Origin: Magnetovibrio sp. PR-2
GTDB lineage: Bacteria > Pseudomonadota > Alphaproteobacteria > Rhodospirillales > Magnetovibrionaceae
Length of the DNA: 64,000 nucleotides
Assembly: GCF_036689815.1 (NCBI RefSeq)
Contig: NZ_JBAHUR010000002.1
Span: 310,001 to 374,000 of the forward strand
Direction: 5' to 3'
Part shown: one piece after another, positions 8,705 through 18,230 of the stretch
Layout: each line of letters opens with the position of its first letter
Position numbering within the stretch: the first letter of the stretch is position 1
The notes under the pieces: generated by a model
Seen by the model: the letters and a program-made list of their open reading frames with translations, nothing else
What the model was told of the DNA's origin: nothing
Databases searched by the model: none
Translations under genes and position numbers: made by a program

Positions 8705-10099
8705 TTAGCCTAAATCGGGCGGCGTGACGTCGGAAGCTTCCATCTGCTCGACAAGCTGTGCTTTCAAGCGCGCCAAGCCGTCTGCGGTTTCGCTTTCGCA
8801 GCGCGCCACCAAAACGGCCTGGGTGTTGGAAGCCCTCAGCAACCACCAACCGTCGTCCGTGGTCACGCGCACACCGTCGATTTCATTGACCGAGATGCCC
8901 TGTTGGCCTTTGAGGCGTTCGCGCACCTCTTCGATGATGACGAACTTGCGGTCTTCGGAACAGTCGATGCGAATTTCCGGGGTGTTGAGCATCTTGGGCA
9001 GGCTGTCAAACATCTGATCCAAGGTCTCATCTGCGCTGGCCACCACCGACAAAATGCGGATGGCCGTATAGACTGCGTCGTCATAGCCGTAATATTTGTG
9101 TTTGAAGAAGATGTGCGCGCTCATCTCACCTGCCAGTGGAGCGCCGGTTTCATGCATCTTCGCCTTAATATGGCTGTGCCCGGTTTTGTAGATCATCGGC
9201 TTGCCGCCCATGCGCTCGATTTCGTCCACGAAGACTTGGCTGGCTTTCACGTCGGCAATGATGGTTGCACCCGGTTCGTCCGCCAGCACTTCGCGCGCGG
9301 CCAAGACCATAATCTGATCGCCCCAAAGTACGCGGCCTTGGCTGTCGATCATACCGATGCGATCCCCATCACCGTCAAATCCAAAACCGATGTCGCAGTT
9401 GTTTTGTGCAACCAAAGCTTTGAGCTGGTCCAAATTCTTTTCCACCGTCGGGTCCGGGTGGTGCGCCGGGAACGTGCCGTCGATCACTTCATTGATGATG
9501 TGATGCGTGCCGGGCAGACGTTTGATCAGCTCCGCCACGACTTCGCCCGCAGCACCGTTGCCGGGGTCCCAGGCAACCGTCATGTCTTTGGTTCCATGGA
9601 AGTCTTGCATCATGCGTTGGACGTAATCTTCGAAGATGTCGATCTCTTCCGCTTGCCCCTCACCGTCCACAAACGCACCGGATGCAGCCACTTCGCCCAG
9701 CTTTTGGATGTCTTCACCAAAGAACGACTTGCCGCCGATGGTCATTTTAATGCCGTTGTATTCGGGCGGGTTATGGCTGCCTGTAATCATCAGCGCGGCG
9801 TCCACGTTCTGGGTCGCGCCTGCGTAGTACAACATGGGCGTCGGCCCACGGCCCACGCGCTTGACGTTAATCCCGCTTTTGGTGAGACCTTCGACCAGGG
9901 CCGCTTCCAGTTCCGGTGAGGTCAATCGTCCGTCATAGCCCACAGCCGCGCTTTTGCCGCCGCGCCCTTGTAAGATCGCGCCAAAGGCACGACCAATGAC
10001 AAACACGTCTTCGGCTTTGAAGTTGTCGGTGGTGATCCCGCGAATGTCATATTCACGCAGGATTTCCGCATCCAAAGTGCGCGCGTCGGAATGGGGCAT
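8705..10099 (-). CDS. phosphomannomutase/phosphoglucomutase
   Basis: A 464-residue alpha-D-phosphohexomutase of the bacterial AlgC type, interconverting hexose 1- and 6-phosphates. The phosphoserine loop TGSHNP places Ser108, the Mg loop FDGDGDR lies near 243-249, the sugar loop GEMSAH near 322 and the phosphate-binding RASNTQ near 424. Length is normal. It follows the UDP-glucose dehydrogenase gene by 12 bp and precedes the GGCT gene by 5 bp. With galU upstream this makes a sugar-nucleotide supply operon for polysaccharide synthesis. Confidence 0.93.
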   Translation of the reverse strand: MPHSDARTLDAEILREYDIRGITTDNFKAEDVFVIGRAFGAILQGRGGKSAAVGYDGRLTSPELEAALVEGLTKSGINVKRVGRGPTPMLYYAGATQNVDAALMITGSHNPPEYNGIKMTIGGKSFFGEDIQKLGEVAASGAFVDGEGQAEEIDIFEDYVQRMMQDFHGTKDMTVAWDPGNGAAGEVVAELIKRLPGTHHIINEVIDGTFPAHHPDPTVEKNLDQLKALVAQNNCDIGFGFDGDGDRIGMIDSQGRVLWGDQIMVLAAREVLADEPGATIIADVKASQVFVDEIERMGGKPMIYKTGHSHIKAKMHETGAPLAGEMSAHIFFKHKYYGYDDAVYTAIRILSVVASADETLDQMFDSLPKMLNTPEIRIDCSEDRKFVIIEEVRERLKGQQGISVNEIDGVRVTTDDGWWLLRASNTQAVLVARCESETADGLARLKAQLVEQMEASDVTPPDLG

Positions 10100-10111
10100 A
10101 AGGACCCTCTC

Positions 10112-11422
10112 TTATTTGTCGGGGCGGCCGATGCAGGAATACTGAAAGCCAGCCTCGATCATTTCTTGGGGCTCGTAGATATTGCGCAAGTCGACCAGCA
10201 CTGGCGCTTTCAACAAGGATTTGACACGATCCATATCCAAGCTGCGAAAAGCGTTCCATTCCGTGATGATCACCAACACATCGGCATTGTCCATGGTCGC
10301 GTAGGCATCGTCGCACCACGCCACACCGTCCAGCAAAGGCTTGGCTTCTTCCATGCCTTCGGGATCAAAGGCCCGAACCGTGGCACCTCCGTCTTGCAAC
10401 ATGGGAATGATGTCCAAGCTCGGCGCGTCGCGCATGTCGTCGGTATTGGGTTTGAACGTCACACCCAAAACGGCAATGGTTTTGCCGTCGACCGAGCCGC
10501 CGCACGCTTCAATAACACGCTCAGCCATGGCTTTTTTGCGTTTGTCGTTGATGTCGACCACGGCTTCGACGATGCGCAGGGGGGAGCCGACGTCTTGGGC
10601 CGTGTGCACCAAAGCCAGAGTGTCTTTGGGGAAGCACGAACCGCCGTAGCCGGGACCGGCGTGCAAGAACTTCTTGCCGATGCGCCCGTCCAGGCCAATG
10701 CCTTTGGCAACGTGGTGCACGTCGGCACCGACTTTTTCGCACAAATCAGCGACTTCGTTGATAAACGTGATCTTGGTCGCCAAGAAGGTATTGGCCGCAT
10801 ACTTGATCAGTTCGGACGAGGTGCGCGAGGTAAACAGGATCGGTGCCTCAATCAAAGAAAGCGGACGATAAAGCGTACGCATCACTTCTTGGGCGCGATC
10901 GGCTTCGGTGCCGATGACCACACGATCGGGGTGGGTGAAGTCGGCAATGGCGGAACCTTCACGCAAGAACTCGGGATTGGAAACCACATCGAAGTCTGCG
11001 TCCGGGCGAGCTTCGCGGATGATCTTTTCAACCTCATCACCCGTGCCGACCGGAACCGTAGACTTGGTCACGACCACGGTGTAGCCGTTCATATTTTCAG
11101 CGATTTCTTTGGCTGCTGCGTAGACATAACTAAGATCAGCATGACCACCGCCACGGCGCGTCGGTGTTCCCACGGCGATAAACACCGCATCCGCACCTTT
11201 GACCGCGTCGGACAGTTCCGTCGTAAAGGTCAAGCGCCCGGCTTTCACGTTCGTTTCGACCAAATCGTCCAAGCCCGGTTCGTAGATCGGCATCACGCCG
11301 TCTTCGAGCATATCGATTTTCTTCTGGTCCTTGTCCACGCACACCACATCGACACCGAATTCGGAGAAACACGCCCCCGAAACCAAGCCAACGTAGCCCG
11401 TACCGATCATCGCAACACGCAT
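10112..11422 (-). CDS. ugd: UDP-glucose 6-dehydrogenase
   Basis: A 436-residue UDP-glucose/GDP-mannose dehydrogenase family enzyme that oxidises UDP-glucose to UDP-glucuronate with two NAD+. The N terminus is a Rossmann fold with GTGYVGL at 7-13. The catalytic cysteine lies in GGSCFPKD near residue 261. Invariant Lys and Asp residues are present in the central helix. It lies between galU, which makes UDP-glucose, and the phosphohexomutase gene on the same strand, so substrate supply and use are clustered. The GDP-mannose branch is less likely given galU next door. Confidence 0.92.
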   Translation of the reverse strand: MRVAMIGTGYVGLVSGACFSEFGVDVVCVDKDQKKIDMLEDGVMPIYEPGLDDLVETNVKAGRLTFTTELSDAVKGADAVFIAVGTPTRRGGGHADLSYVYAAAKEIAENMNGYTVVVTKSTVPVGTGDEVEKIIREARPDADFDVVSNPEFLREGSAIADFTHPDRVVIGTEADRAQEVMRTLYRPLSLIEAPILFTSRTSSELIKYAANTFLATKITFINEVADLCEKVGADVHHVAKGIGLDGRIGKKFLHAGPGYGGSCFPKDTLALVHTAQDVGSPLRIVEAVVDINDKRKKAMAERVIEACGGSVDGKTIAVLGVTFKPNTDDMRDAPSLDIIPMLQDGGATVRAFDPEGMEEAKPLLDGVAWCDDAYATMDNADVLVIITEWNAFRSLDMDRVKSLLKAPVLVDLRNIYEPQEMIEAGFQYSCIGRPDK

Positions 11423-11531
11423 AGATCACTTCCTAATCAAAGTCTGGTGAGGGGTGAAGAATCACCCATTTCACAAAAGCAAGGTGGTTTTTAGGCGATG
11501 CCCCCCGGCCTTGCAAGGAAAACAGCCGATT

Positions 11532-12410
11532 TTATGCTTGGATTTGTTCTTTTAGAACGGCTCGCAAATCGTCGGGATGAGAGGACCGCACGAGACCGAA
11601 AGCCACATTGGCCTGCACAAACCCGTTCATGGAGCCGCAATCAAAGCGCTGTCCGTCAAAACGCAATCCATGAAACGCCACATCGCCGATGGTGGCTGAA
11701 ATGGCGTCTGTGAGTTGTATCTCTCCCCCTGCCCCGGTCATTTTTTTGTCTAAGTGACTGAAAACTTGACCATCGAGGATATAGCGCCCAATGATTGATA
11801 GGGTTGACGGCGCGTCTTCGGGGTCCGGCTTTTCCACCAAACCCTTGGCCGAAGCGGTGCGGCCATTGTCTTGATCAACGTCCAAAATGCCGTAGCGGCT
11901 GGTCAGTTCGCGCGGGACATCTTCGACCGCGACCACGTTGCCGCCAAGCTCACGGTGAGCGTCTACCATTTGTTTCAAACAGCCCGGTTTGGCTTGGATC
12001 AAATCGTCGGGCAGGATAACGGCAAAGGGTTCATCCCCGACAAACTCACGCGCACACCAGACGGCATGGCCCAGACCTAAGGGTTGGTCTTGATAGCAAA
12101 ACTTGATGTTTCCCTCACCCAACGTGGTTTCCGAGACGATTTTCAGCTCGTTCGTCTTGCCACGCTCCGACAAGGTGGCTTCCAGCTCTTCATTGGCCAT
12201 GAAGTGGGATTTTAAGATGCGTTCGTTCACCGGATTGGTGACGAAGATGAACTCTTCAATCCCGGCTTCTCGGGCTTCTTGAACGGCATATTGGATCAAC
12301 GGCTGATCGGCAACCGGCAGCATTTCTTTGGGAACGGCCTTTGTTGCCGGCAAAAAGCGCGTGCCCAGCCCGGCCACCGGGAAAACCACTTTACTGATGG
12401 GTGTCGTCAT
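11532..12410 (-). CDS. galU: UTP--glucose-1-phosphate uridylyltransferase
   Basis: A 292-residue GalU that makes UDP-glucose from UTP and glucose 1-phosphate. The nucleotide-binding signature GLGTRFLPATKAVPKEML occupies about residues 14-31. The start is the ATG at 12410, preceded by AAAGGGGG; an upstream non-ATG start would add 18 residues without family similarity. It is followed after 109 bp by ugd and preceded by the WecA-like transferase gene 46 bp upstream, all on the minus strand. Confidence 0.94.
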   Translation of the reverse strand: MTTPISKVVFPVAGLGTRFLPATKAVPKEMLPVADQPLIQYAVQEAREAGIEEFIFVTNPVNERILKSHFMANEELEATLSERGKTNELKIVSETTLGEGNIKFCYQDQPLGLGHAVWCAREFVGDEPFAVILPDDLIQAKPGCLKQMVDAHRELGGNVVAVEDVPRELTSRYGILDVDQDNGRTASAKGLVEKPDPEDAPSTLSIIGRYILDGQVFSHLDKKMTGAGGEIQLTDAISATIGDVAFHGLRFDGQRFDCGSMNGFVQANVAFGLVRSSHPDDLRAVLKEQIQA

Positions 12411-12456
12411 TTGTCCCCCTTTGGATTGCACGGCAGTTGTGCCATAGCCCAAATGT

Positions 12457-13509
12457 TTACGCAACCAACCCTTGAGCCCGCGCCCGTGCGATCACAACGC
12501 GGGTTAAAATCAGTTGAATGATGATGAACGGAACAAAGACCAGCAGCTGCCATTGTGGCTGCAGCCTCACCAGAACCAAAGCCGCCAAGCCTTGCAATAC
12601 GCCAATGGTTAAGTAGAGAGATGTGACCTGAGCATGGCTCAGCCCCAATTGGTTCATCAATTGATACAGGTGAGAGCGGTGCGCCTGGGTCACATTCTCC
12701 CCGGCCCGCAGGCGCCGAACGAAGGTGTAAACCGTGTCCCACATGTAATGAAAAAACAGCAACGGCATCACCACATAGGGCACGTGCGATGGGTCGAACT
12801 GCCCCGCCAAAACCGCAAAAACCGCCAAAATGAAGCCCAAAAACTGGCTGCCGCTGTCGCCCATGAAGATTTTTGCAGGCTGCCAGTTCCACAGCAAAAA
12901 GCCCGCGCAAGACCACAGCACAACCCAGACGATGTGATGCAGATACACACTGCCACCCGCCATCATAATATAAGCGAAAAAGCCCGACGCCACCATGGCC
13001 GTGCCCCCGGCGATGCCGTCAATGCCGTCCATGAAGTTAAAGGCATTGGTGAGCCCAATGATCCACACCAAAGTGATGGGATAGGCCAGCCAGCCCAGCT
13101 CCCACAGGCCAATACCGGGCAAATACACCTGATCGGCCGTCACGCCCATAAACATGACCCCGCCTGCACACAGGGTTTGCACGGCGAGCTTGGCCTTAAA
13201 GCTCAGCCCCTGCAGGTCGTCAAAAATGGACAGGGCTGCAATGGCAAAAGCCGATGCGCAAAACGCCCAGAAATAGGGCGCGGACAACACCGGGGCGTCC
13301 TTCATCACCGCCATCGCGATAAGCCCGATAAAAAATGTCGCCACAATGGCGATGCCGCCGGACCGCGGGGTGGGGCGCGTGTGGGACGAACGCTCATTGG
13401 GATTGTCGATAATCCGCACGCGCTTCATCAGCACCCACGTCAATAACGCAGAAACCGCCAACAGCGCGCCCCCAAACAGGGCGTAAAAGAGGATTTCGTC
13501 AAAGCTCAT
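12457..13509 (-). CDS. MraY/WecA-like glycosyl-1-phosphate transferase
   Basis: A polytopic protein of 350 residues (about 10 hydrophobic segments) of the glycosyltransferase 4 family that loads a sugar 1-phosphate onto undecaprenyl phosphate at the inner membrane. The signatures NERSSHTRPTPRSGG near residues 33-47 and NAFNFMDGIDG near 155-165 are those of WecA/WbpL. I use the ATG at 13509 rather than a TTG six codons upstream. Its place ahead of galU suggests initiation of an O-antigen or exopolysaccharide unit. The sugar specificity cannot be read from sequence. Confidence 0.88.
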   Translation of the reverse strand: MSFDEILFYALFGGALLAVSALLTWVLMKRVRIIDNPNERSSHTRPTPRSGGIAIVATFFIGLIAMAVMKDAPVLSAPYFWAFCASAFAIAALSIFDDLQGLSFKAKLAVQTLCAGGVMFMGVTADQVYLPGIGLWELGWLAYPITLVWIIGLTNAFNFMDGIDGIAGGTAMVASGFFAYIMMAGGSVYLHHIVWVVLWSCAGFLLWNWQPAKIFMGDSGSQFLGFILAVFAVLAGQFDPSHVPYVVMPLLFFHYMWDTVYTFVRRLRAGENVTQAHRSHLYQLMNQLGLSHAQVTSLYLTIGVLQGLAALVLVRLQPQWQLLVFVPFIIIQLILTRVVIARARAQGLVA

Positions 13510-13536
13510 AGAACTTATGTGCCACAAGCGTATCGC

Positions 13537-14283
13537 TTAATCCAGCAACACATCTTTCGCCCAGTTGATTTGTTGGGCCAGATAGTCGCTGCCGCCTTTG
13601 TCGGGGTGGACATTGGCCATCAAACGGCGATGCGCGGCTTTGATGTCCGCCTCTGACGCGCCCTCTTGCAATCCTAGAACTTTCAAAGCCTCCGCCCGGT
13701 CCATATTGCCGGGGGGCGCGGTGTGTTGGGATTGATGCTGTGTGTGGTTGCGCCAGTCGGGAAAGCGGCGGTCTAAGAAGCTTTCTATGACGCGCACGCT
13801 GTCGGCGTCAGAAGCGGCTTCGGCGTAGAGGCGCAAGGCTTCGTCCTGGCTGAGACTGTCCAAGCTCCGACCTTGAAACGAACCGGCCAGCACCAGCCCA
13901 GACATATGGCCCGACGCGTGATCGAGATGCACCTCCACAAAGGCCGTGCGCACGGTGGAGCCTTGCCCATCCCCCGTTTCAGAACTGCCCGGCGTGTGCC
14001 AGCCTTTGCCACCGCCACCCAAACCAAACATGCGAGCAAACATTTGGGCGTAGCGCAGGCCTGTGAACATGCGCATGAACCACATAAACACCACCGGAAG
14101 CGCGCCCACCGCCGCCCACAGCTTGCCCGACAGCGCCAGCCACACCACCAGCACCACCAACACCGTTAGACCAATCCACATCAGCCCCTTTTTCAAGGTT
14201 TTCGGATTGGCCGACACGTACCAGCGCGACAACAGCAAAAAAGCGATCAAGACCGCAATGCCGAGGATAAACAGATTGATCAT
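13537..14283 (-). CDS. membrane-anchored DnaJ-domain protein
   Basis: A 248-residue protein with TM segments at about 3-20, 36-52 and 58-70 and a C-terminal J domain (about 193-248) ending in the HPDKGG signature that activates Hsp70. The middle (about 100-185) is a soluble domain of unknown function seen in alphaproteobacterial homologues. Its ATG overlaps the TGA of the VWA-like gene by 4 bp, so the two are translationally coupled. A role recruiting DnaK to the inner membrane is inference. Confidence 0.85.
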   Translation of the reverse strand: MINLFILGIAVLIAFLLLSRWYVSANPKTLKKGLMWIGLTVLVVLVVWLALSGKLWAAVGALPVVFMWFMRMFTGLRYAQMFARMFGLGGGGKGWHTPGSSETGDGQGSTVRTAFVEVHLDHASGHMSGLVLAGSFQGRSLDSLSQDEALRLYAEAASDADSVRVIESFLDRRFPDWRNHTQHQSQHTAPPGNMDRAEALKVLGLQEGASEADIKAAHRRLMANVHPDKGGSDYLAQQINWAKDVLLD

Positions 14284-15005
14284 GTGCCGCCCTTCATCTG
14301 GTTGGTGATCGCCAAGACATCCCCGCCTTGAATTTGGGCATAGTCGTCCAACGCCGAGCGCCCGCCCGCCGCAAACACGGCCACGGCGGACAACAGCTTT
14401 TTCAAAATATCGGGACTGGCTGCGTCGAACTGCACATAGGCGCCGCCGCTGAGTTTGGCGAACTGTTTGAACGCCCGCGCTGCGGTTGGGTCATGGCCTT
14501 CGTGAAACACAAACGCCGGAACGCCTAAGATGCCGAGCTCTCCCGCCACTTGGCCCACCGCGTCCACGTTTTCTTCGAAACTGTCGCCCACATAGATGAC
14601 GGCGCGCACGCCCGCACGCCCAGCTTCGTTACGGGCATGCTTGAACACTTTGTCAATTTGGGTCCGCCCGGCCAGGCAATAGACGGAGCTCATCAACCGA
14701 TGGATTTCAGAAGCGTCGGACAGCCACTTGGATACCCGAAACTCTTCAAAGCCGCGAAAAAACGCCAGCTGGACTTGAAGTCCGCCGATGCCTTGGGTGG
14801 CGTCGAACATGTTGTTTTGAATGCGCGCCGCCATGTCCCAGCTGGGTTCACGCGATGCCGTGGCGTCCATGGCGAACAGCAACCGCCCGCCCCCGCCTTT
14901 CGCATTTTGGAACGGTGCAGGCGCTTTGCCAGCCGCGTTCAAGAACGCATCAACAGTGGATGCGCTGGAGCGGTTGGCCGGCAAATGATCGTCTTCGTTC
15001 GACAT
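14280..15005 (-). CDS. VWA-like domain protein
   Basis: A 241-residue soluble protein with a von Willebrand A-type fold. LLFAMDATASREPSW near residues 42-56 resembles the first MIDAS strand DxSxS, here DATAS, and AVIYVGDSFEEN near 134-145 fits the later strand. No signal peptide is present. It sits between mipZ and the DnaJ-domain gene and overlaps the latter by 4 bp, an arrangement I recall as conserved in alphaproteobacteria. The ligand and role are unknown. Confidence 0.75.
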   Translation of the reverse strand: MSNEDDHLPANRSSASTVDAFLNAAGKAPAPFQNAKGGGGRLLFAMDATASREPSWDMAARIQNNMFDATQGIGGLQVQLAFFRGFEEFRVSKWLSDASEIHRLMSSVYCLAGRTQIDKVFKHARNEAGRAGVRAVIYVGDSFEENVDAVGQVAGELGILGVPAFVFHEGHDPTAARAFKQFAKLSGGAYVQFDAASPDILKKLLSAVAVFAAGGRSALDDYAQIQGGDVLAITNQMKGGT

Positions 15006-15032
15006 GCCATTAAGGTAGTCACGAATGAGTGA

Positions 15033-15821
15033 TTAGGGAAGGTTTATGGCTTCCACCAGTGCGCGGACCTCTTGGCGCGCGGCGATGTGGGACATGGACA
15101 GCGCGCTCTCGCCTTCGACTTCGGCGACGTCCATCAAGGTCAAGCCCTGATGAAACAGCTCGCGAAAGATCACGCGTTCGGAAAAGCCCGGAACGGTGCG
15201 AAACCCGACGCGTTTGGACAGTTCCGTCACCAGCCGCTCGATCTCACGCTTATTTTTGGAATCCGTGTGGCCCATGCGGTTGCGCATGACGATCCAATCC
15301 GCAGCCTTTTGCCCACGTTTGGCGCGCAGCATGCGCTGTTGCCAGACGAGCTCTGCATAATGGCTGGGGCTTTTGATGGTCATATCGGCAGAATTGATCT
15401 TCGCCAAGACGTCCAAGTCGATAAAACTGTCGTTCATGGGCGTGATCAGCGTGTCCGCGAACGAATGGGCCAGACGCGACATATCCGTGTCGGACCCCGG
15501 CGTGTCGGCGATGATGACGTCGGCGGTATCGCCTGCGTCTTCGAACACGCCGCCCAACAAGGCCTCGATCCCCTCCGCATCGCCGCCGCCGTCTTCGGGG
15601 CGCAGGGTCAGCAGTTCGGGCATGGGCAGGTCAAGCCCGGCGCGTTCGGCGTAGTGGGTACGGTTTTCGAAATAGCGCGAAATGGTGCCTTGGCGGGCGT
15701 CTAAGTCCACCACGGTGACGCGCTTGCCCAGCCGCATCAGGCTGACGCTCAGATGCATAACGGTGGTGGACTTGCCACTGCCGCCCTTTTCATTGCCGAT
15801 GACGATAACGTGTGTGCTCAT
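15033..15821 (-). CDS. mipZ: division-plane positioning ATPase MipZ
   Basis: A 262-residue ParA/MinD-class P-loop ATPase with a deviant Walker A, NEKGGSGKST, at about residues 9-18. MipZ binds ParB near the chromosome origin, forms a polar gradient and inhibits FtsZ, placing the division site in alphaproteobacteria. The start is the ATG at 15821; upstream in-frame codons overlap the DUF3179 gene and carry no similarity. Assignment to MipZ rather than ParA rests on the N-terminal sequence, length, and isolation from parB. Confidence 0.88.
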   Translation of the reverse strand: MSTHVIVIGNEKGGSGKSTTVMHLSVSLMRLGKRVTVVDLDARQGTISRYFENRTHYAERAGLDLPMPELLTLRPEDGGGDAEGIEALLGGVFEDAGDTADVIIADTPGSDTDMSRLAHSFADTLITPMNDSFIDLDVLAKINSADMTIKSPSHYAELVWQQRMLRAKRGQKAADWIVMRNRMGHTDSKNKREIERLVTELSKRVGFRTVPGFSERVIFRELFHQGLTLMDVAEVEGESALSMSHIAARQEVRALVEAINLP

Positions 15822-15867
15822 GCCCCGACCATAAGCCGGGTCGATGAACAAGAGAAGACAAGAAAGC

Positions 15868-16881
15868 TTAGTCCTTGATAAGCAAGCCGTCCGGGTGGAA
15901 AGCGTGGAACACAAAGGCGAAGGTGACGTGGTGAAGTTTGTCCTTGAGACCCGAATCGGTCCGTTCTTCAACCACCACATTGCCGACATCGCGGCCTTTG
16001 TAAATGAAGCGGCTGTCCAAAGCCGAGTTTTGGCCCGGCTTCCAACTCAATACCAAATTGCCGTCCGTGACCTCGCCGCGCTGCTGCAGGTAAGGCAAGC
16101 TCCAAGCTTTGCCGTCCACCACCACGACCCGCATCATGGGCTCCACGTCGTCGGGCAATTCACCGGCGTATAAAAATGGACGCACAGCGGTGTCGTAGCC
16201 CACATACGGATTGGACCCGTAGGGCTTGGAAAACGTCTCAGCCGTTAACACCTGAGCATCGGGCGCACGCGCTTTGACGAGGCCGAACGCTTCCATGCGC
16301 GACGGCAACATGTTCAGCACTTGGCCGTGCAAATCGCCGACGATGGCTTCCCCGGAAAACTGTTGCCACCAGCTTTCGGTTTGGCGGTCGTACATCACCA
16401 AGTCGGAATTGCGCAGCTTGCCCGTGGTGCCGAACGTCAACACGCCGTCCCCTAAACGCGCATCGAACACGATGCCCGCGTTGCACAGCGGACAATAGGT
16501 CACGGCCACAGGCACACCTTGATGCACGTCATTGACGATTTCATGCCATGTCAAAATGCGCAGCGGATAGACCTTGGTCTTGCCCTTGAGGGTCAACGTG
16601 ATCACCGGTTCGGTCGCAGGGATGGTTTTCACGCTGTCGATGTGGGTGAACTGGGGCTTGTCGATGGCGGGGATGCCGTCTTTGGCAGGTCCGCCGGAAC
16701 GGATTGAGCCGAAGTCCACCGAAGACTTGGAAAAGTCCGTGTCGGGCCATTCCGCCACCCAAGACCGCAGTACGTCTTTAGCGAACGCAGTACTCACCCA
16801 AGCAGGCGGTCCCAACACCAATCCACCCAGGACCAGTCCAGTCCACAACAGAACACGGAGAGGGGCACGAAAATTCGCCAT
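15868..16881 (-). CDS. DUF3179 domain-containing secreted protein
   Basis: A 337-residue exported protein: a signal peptide occupies residues 1-34 (cleavage near AFA), then a DUF3179 domain. The family hallmark TYCPLCNAG lies near residues 127-135, with its paired cysteines, and WHEIVND and WWQQFSG match other conserved blocks. Function of the family is unknown. It lies 46 bp upstream of mipZ and may be cotranscribed, although a functional link is not obvious. The gene is divergent from the TAT-exported protein at 16980. Confidence 0.85.
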   Translation of the reverse strand: MANFRAPLRVLLWTGLVLGGLVLGPPAWVSTAFAKDVLRSWVAEWPDTDFSKSSVDFGSIRSGGPAKDGIPAIDKPQFTHIDSVKTIPATEPVITLTLKGKTKVYPLRILTWHEIVNDVHQGVPVAVTYCPLCNAGIVFDARLGDGVLTFGTTGKLRNSDLVMYDRQTESWWQQFSGEAIVGDLHGQVLNMLPSRMEAFGLVKARAPDAQVLTAETFSKPYGSNPYVGYDTAVRPFLYAGELPDDVEPMMRVVVVDGKAWSLPYLQQRGEVTDGNLVLSWKPGQNSALDSRFIYKGRDVGNVVVEERTDSGLKDKLHHVTFAFVFHAFHPDGLLIKD

Positions 16882-16979
16882 AAATCAGATATGGGAACGC
16901 CATATTCGGCGCACAATGATTGCTTAACTATGATGGCATACCATTTGGAATCGGAATCGGGTACATAAAGGCTATGCGT

Positions 16980-18056
16980 ATGAAAGGTCTTGGAAATCAC
17001 GCCCTAAAACTGAGCCGCCGTGGACTGTTGTCTGCAGGCGTCGCGGTGGGTGTTGCATGGACCATGGCTTTGCCTTCATACGCCCAAGATTTTGGCGACC
17101 CGAATGCCGACATCATCGACCATCCTGAAGAAATGCGGTTGTGGATTCAAAACATCGGCACCTATGCACGCTCGCTTAAGCGCGACTTCGCCATTGTGGT
17201 GGAAGACGGTTTAAGCCTGATGTCCAAACCGGACCCACAAGACACCACCCAGCTGTTTCCAGCCCAAGCGTATATCCGCTCCATCGACGGTGTATTGCAA
17301 CACGACTTGATCAAATTCATCGAGCCCGAACCGCCCACGGACGAAAACTTCAAAGAAGATCCTGAAATCACGTTGGCGCGCGCGCGCACCATTGAAGACA
17401 CTGAGGTCGCCACCATCATGGGGGTCGGCGTCATGAACGTCGAATACGCCACCAACGCCCAAAAGATTGATACGTTCTATAACGCAAGCCAGGCACGCCG
17501 TTTCACGCCCTTTGTGGCAAAAGGTCCGTTGCTTGGACGCATCCCGACCCACCCGCGCTATGCCTTCAATGCCAACCCGACGTCGTTGGACCGCATCAAT
17601 CAGGCCAAGAACTTCATATACGTTGCCCATTCCCAGGGCTTTGGCACGGCCGATGATTATGTTCAGGCTTTGGCAGGCACGAACTATGACGTGGTCGTCA
17701 CCAGTGTTTTTCACGGGCGCCAACCCCTGACCAAACGCCAAGTCGAAGGTCTGAAATACAAAAAACTGGGCGCACGCCGCCTGGTCTTGGCGGAAATGGA
17801 CATCGCCCACGCCGCGACCTATCACTATTACTGGCAACCCGAATGGCTGACAAATCCACCGGACTTCGTTGGGCCCAATCTGCGCACGGACCCGGATATG
17901 TACCATGCCATGTTCTGGGATCCGGGATGGCAGGCCGTCATATCCGGCAATACGGATTCATACCTTTACGGCATCATGGCCCTGGGCTTTGACGGCGTCG
18001 TTTTGACCGGGACAAAGGCCTGGGAATTCTACGCCGGCGGTGCCGACGAAGAATAA
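16980..18056 (+). CDS. TAT-exported TM1410/GH114-like protein
   Basis: A 358-residue protein with a twin-arginine signal (SRRGLLSAG near 12-20, cleavage after the SYA of PSYAQDF). The mature part resembles the TM1410 / endo-alpha-1,4-polygalactosaminidase-like (GH114) TIM barrels: LVLAEMDIAHAATYHYYW, a WDPGW motif and GFDGVVLTGTKAWEFY follow the family order. Where typical members have an Asp after the GFDGV strand, this one has Thr, so catalysis is doubtful. I choose the ATG at 16980 for its AAAGG site 8 bp upstream. Function is unknown. Confidence 0.6.
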   Translation: MKGLGNHALKLSRRGLLSAGVAVGVAWTMALPSYAQDFGDPNADIIDHPEEMRLWIQNIGTYARSLKRDFAIVVEDGLSLMSKPDPQDTTQLFPAQAYIRSIDGVLQHDLIKFIEPEPPTDENFKEDPEITLARARTIEDTEVATIMGVGVMNVEYATNAQKIDTFYNASQARRFTPFVAKGPLLGRIPTHPRYAFNANPTSLDRINQAKNFIYVAHSQGFGTADDYVQALAGTNYDVVVTSVFHGRQPLTKRQVEGLKYKKLGARRLVLAEMDIAHAATYHYYWQPEWLTNPPDFVGPNLRTDPDMYHAMFWDPGWQAVISGNTDSYLYGIMALGFDGVVLTGTKAWEFYAGGADEE

Positions 18057-18102
18057 CGCTCCCCCTCCCCCTTCGGCCCCCTTTGCCCCACTTGATAAAG
18101 AA

Positions 18103-18134
18103 AAAACGCCAAAGCGTGTTCGCTTTGGCGTTTT
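18103..18134. terminator. bidirectional rho-independent terminator
   Basis: A perfect 14-bp stem (18103-18116 with 18121-18134) around a 4-nt loop, with A residues before and T residues after, works in both directions. It ends the TAT-exported protein gene on the plus strand and would stop the small minus-strand gene at 18231-18461. Confidence 0.93.
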
Positions 18135-18230
18135 AATCTTGGCATGCGTTTTTTCGGTCCGTTAATGGGAACAGACAATGCAATAGCATGTGCAACACGT
18201 TTCACCACATGAGGCGAAACGGCTGAACGG

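Noticed and set aside
8903-9919. Plus-strand open frame of 338 codons
   Set aside because: Antisense shadow of the phosphohexomutase gene, which carries all catalytic motifs on the minus strand.
10091-11494. Long plus-strand open frame of 467 codons
   Set aside because: It is the antisense shadow of the UDP-glucose dehydrogenase gene: it has no family similarity and results from codon bias on the opposite strand.
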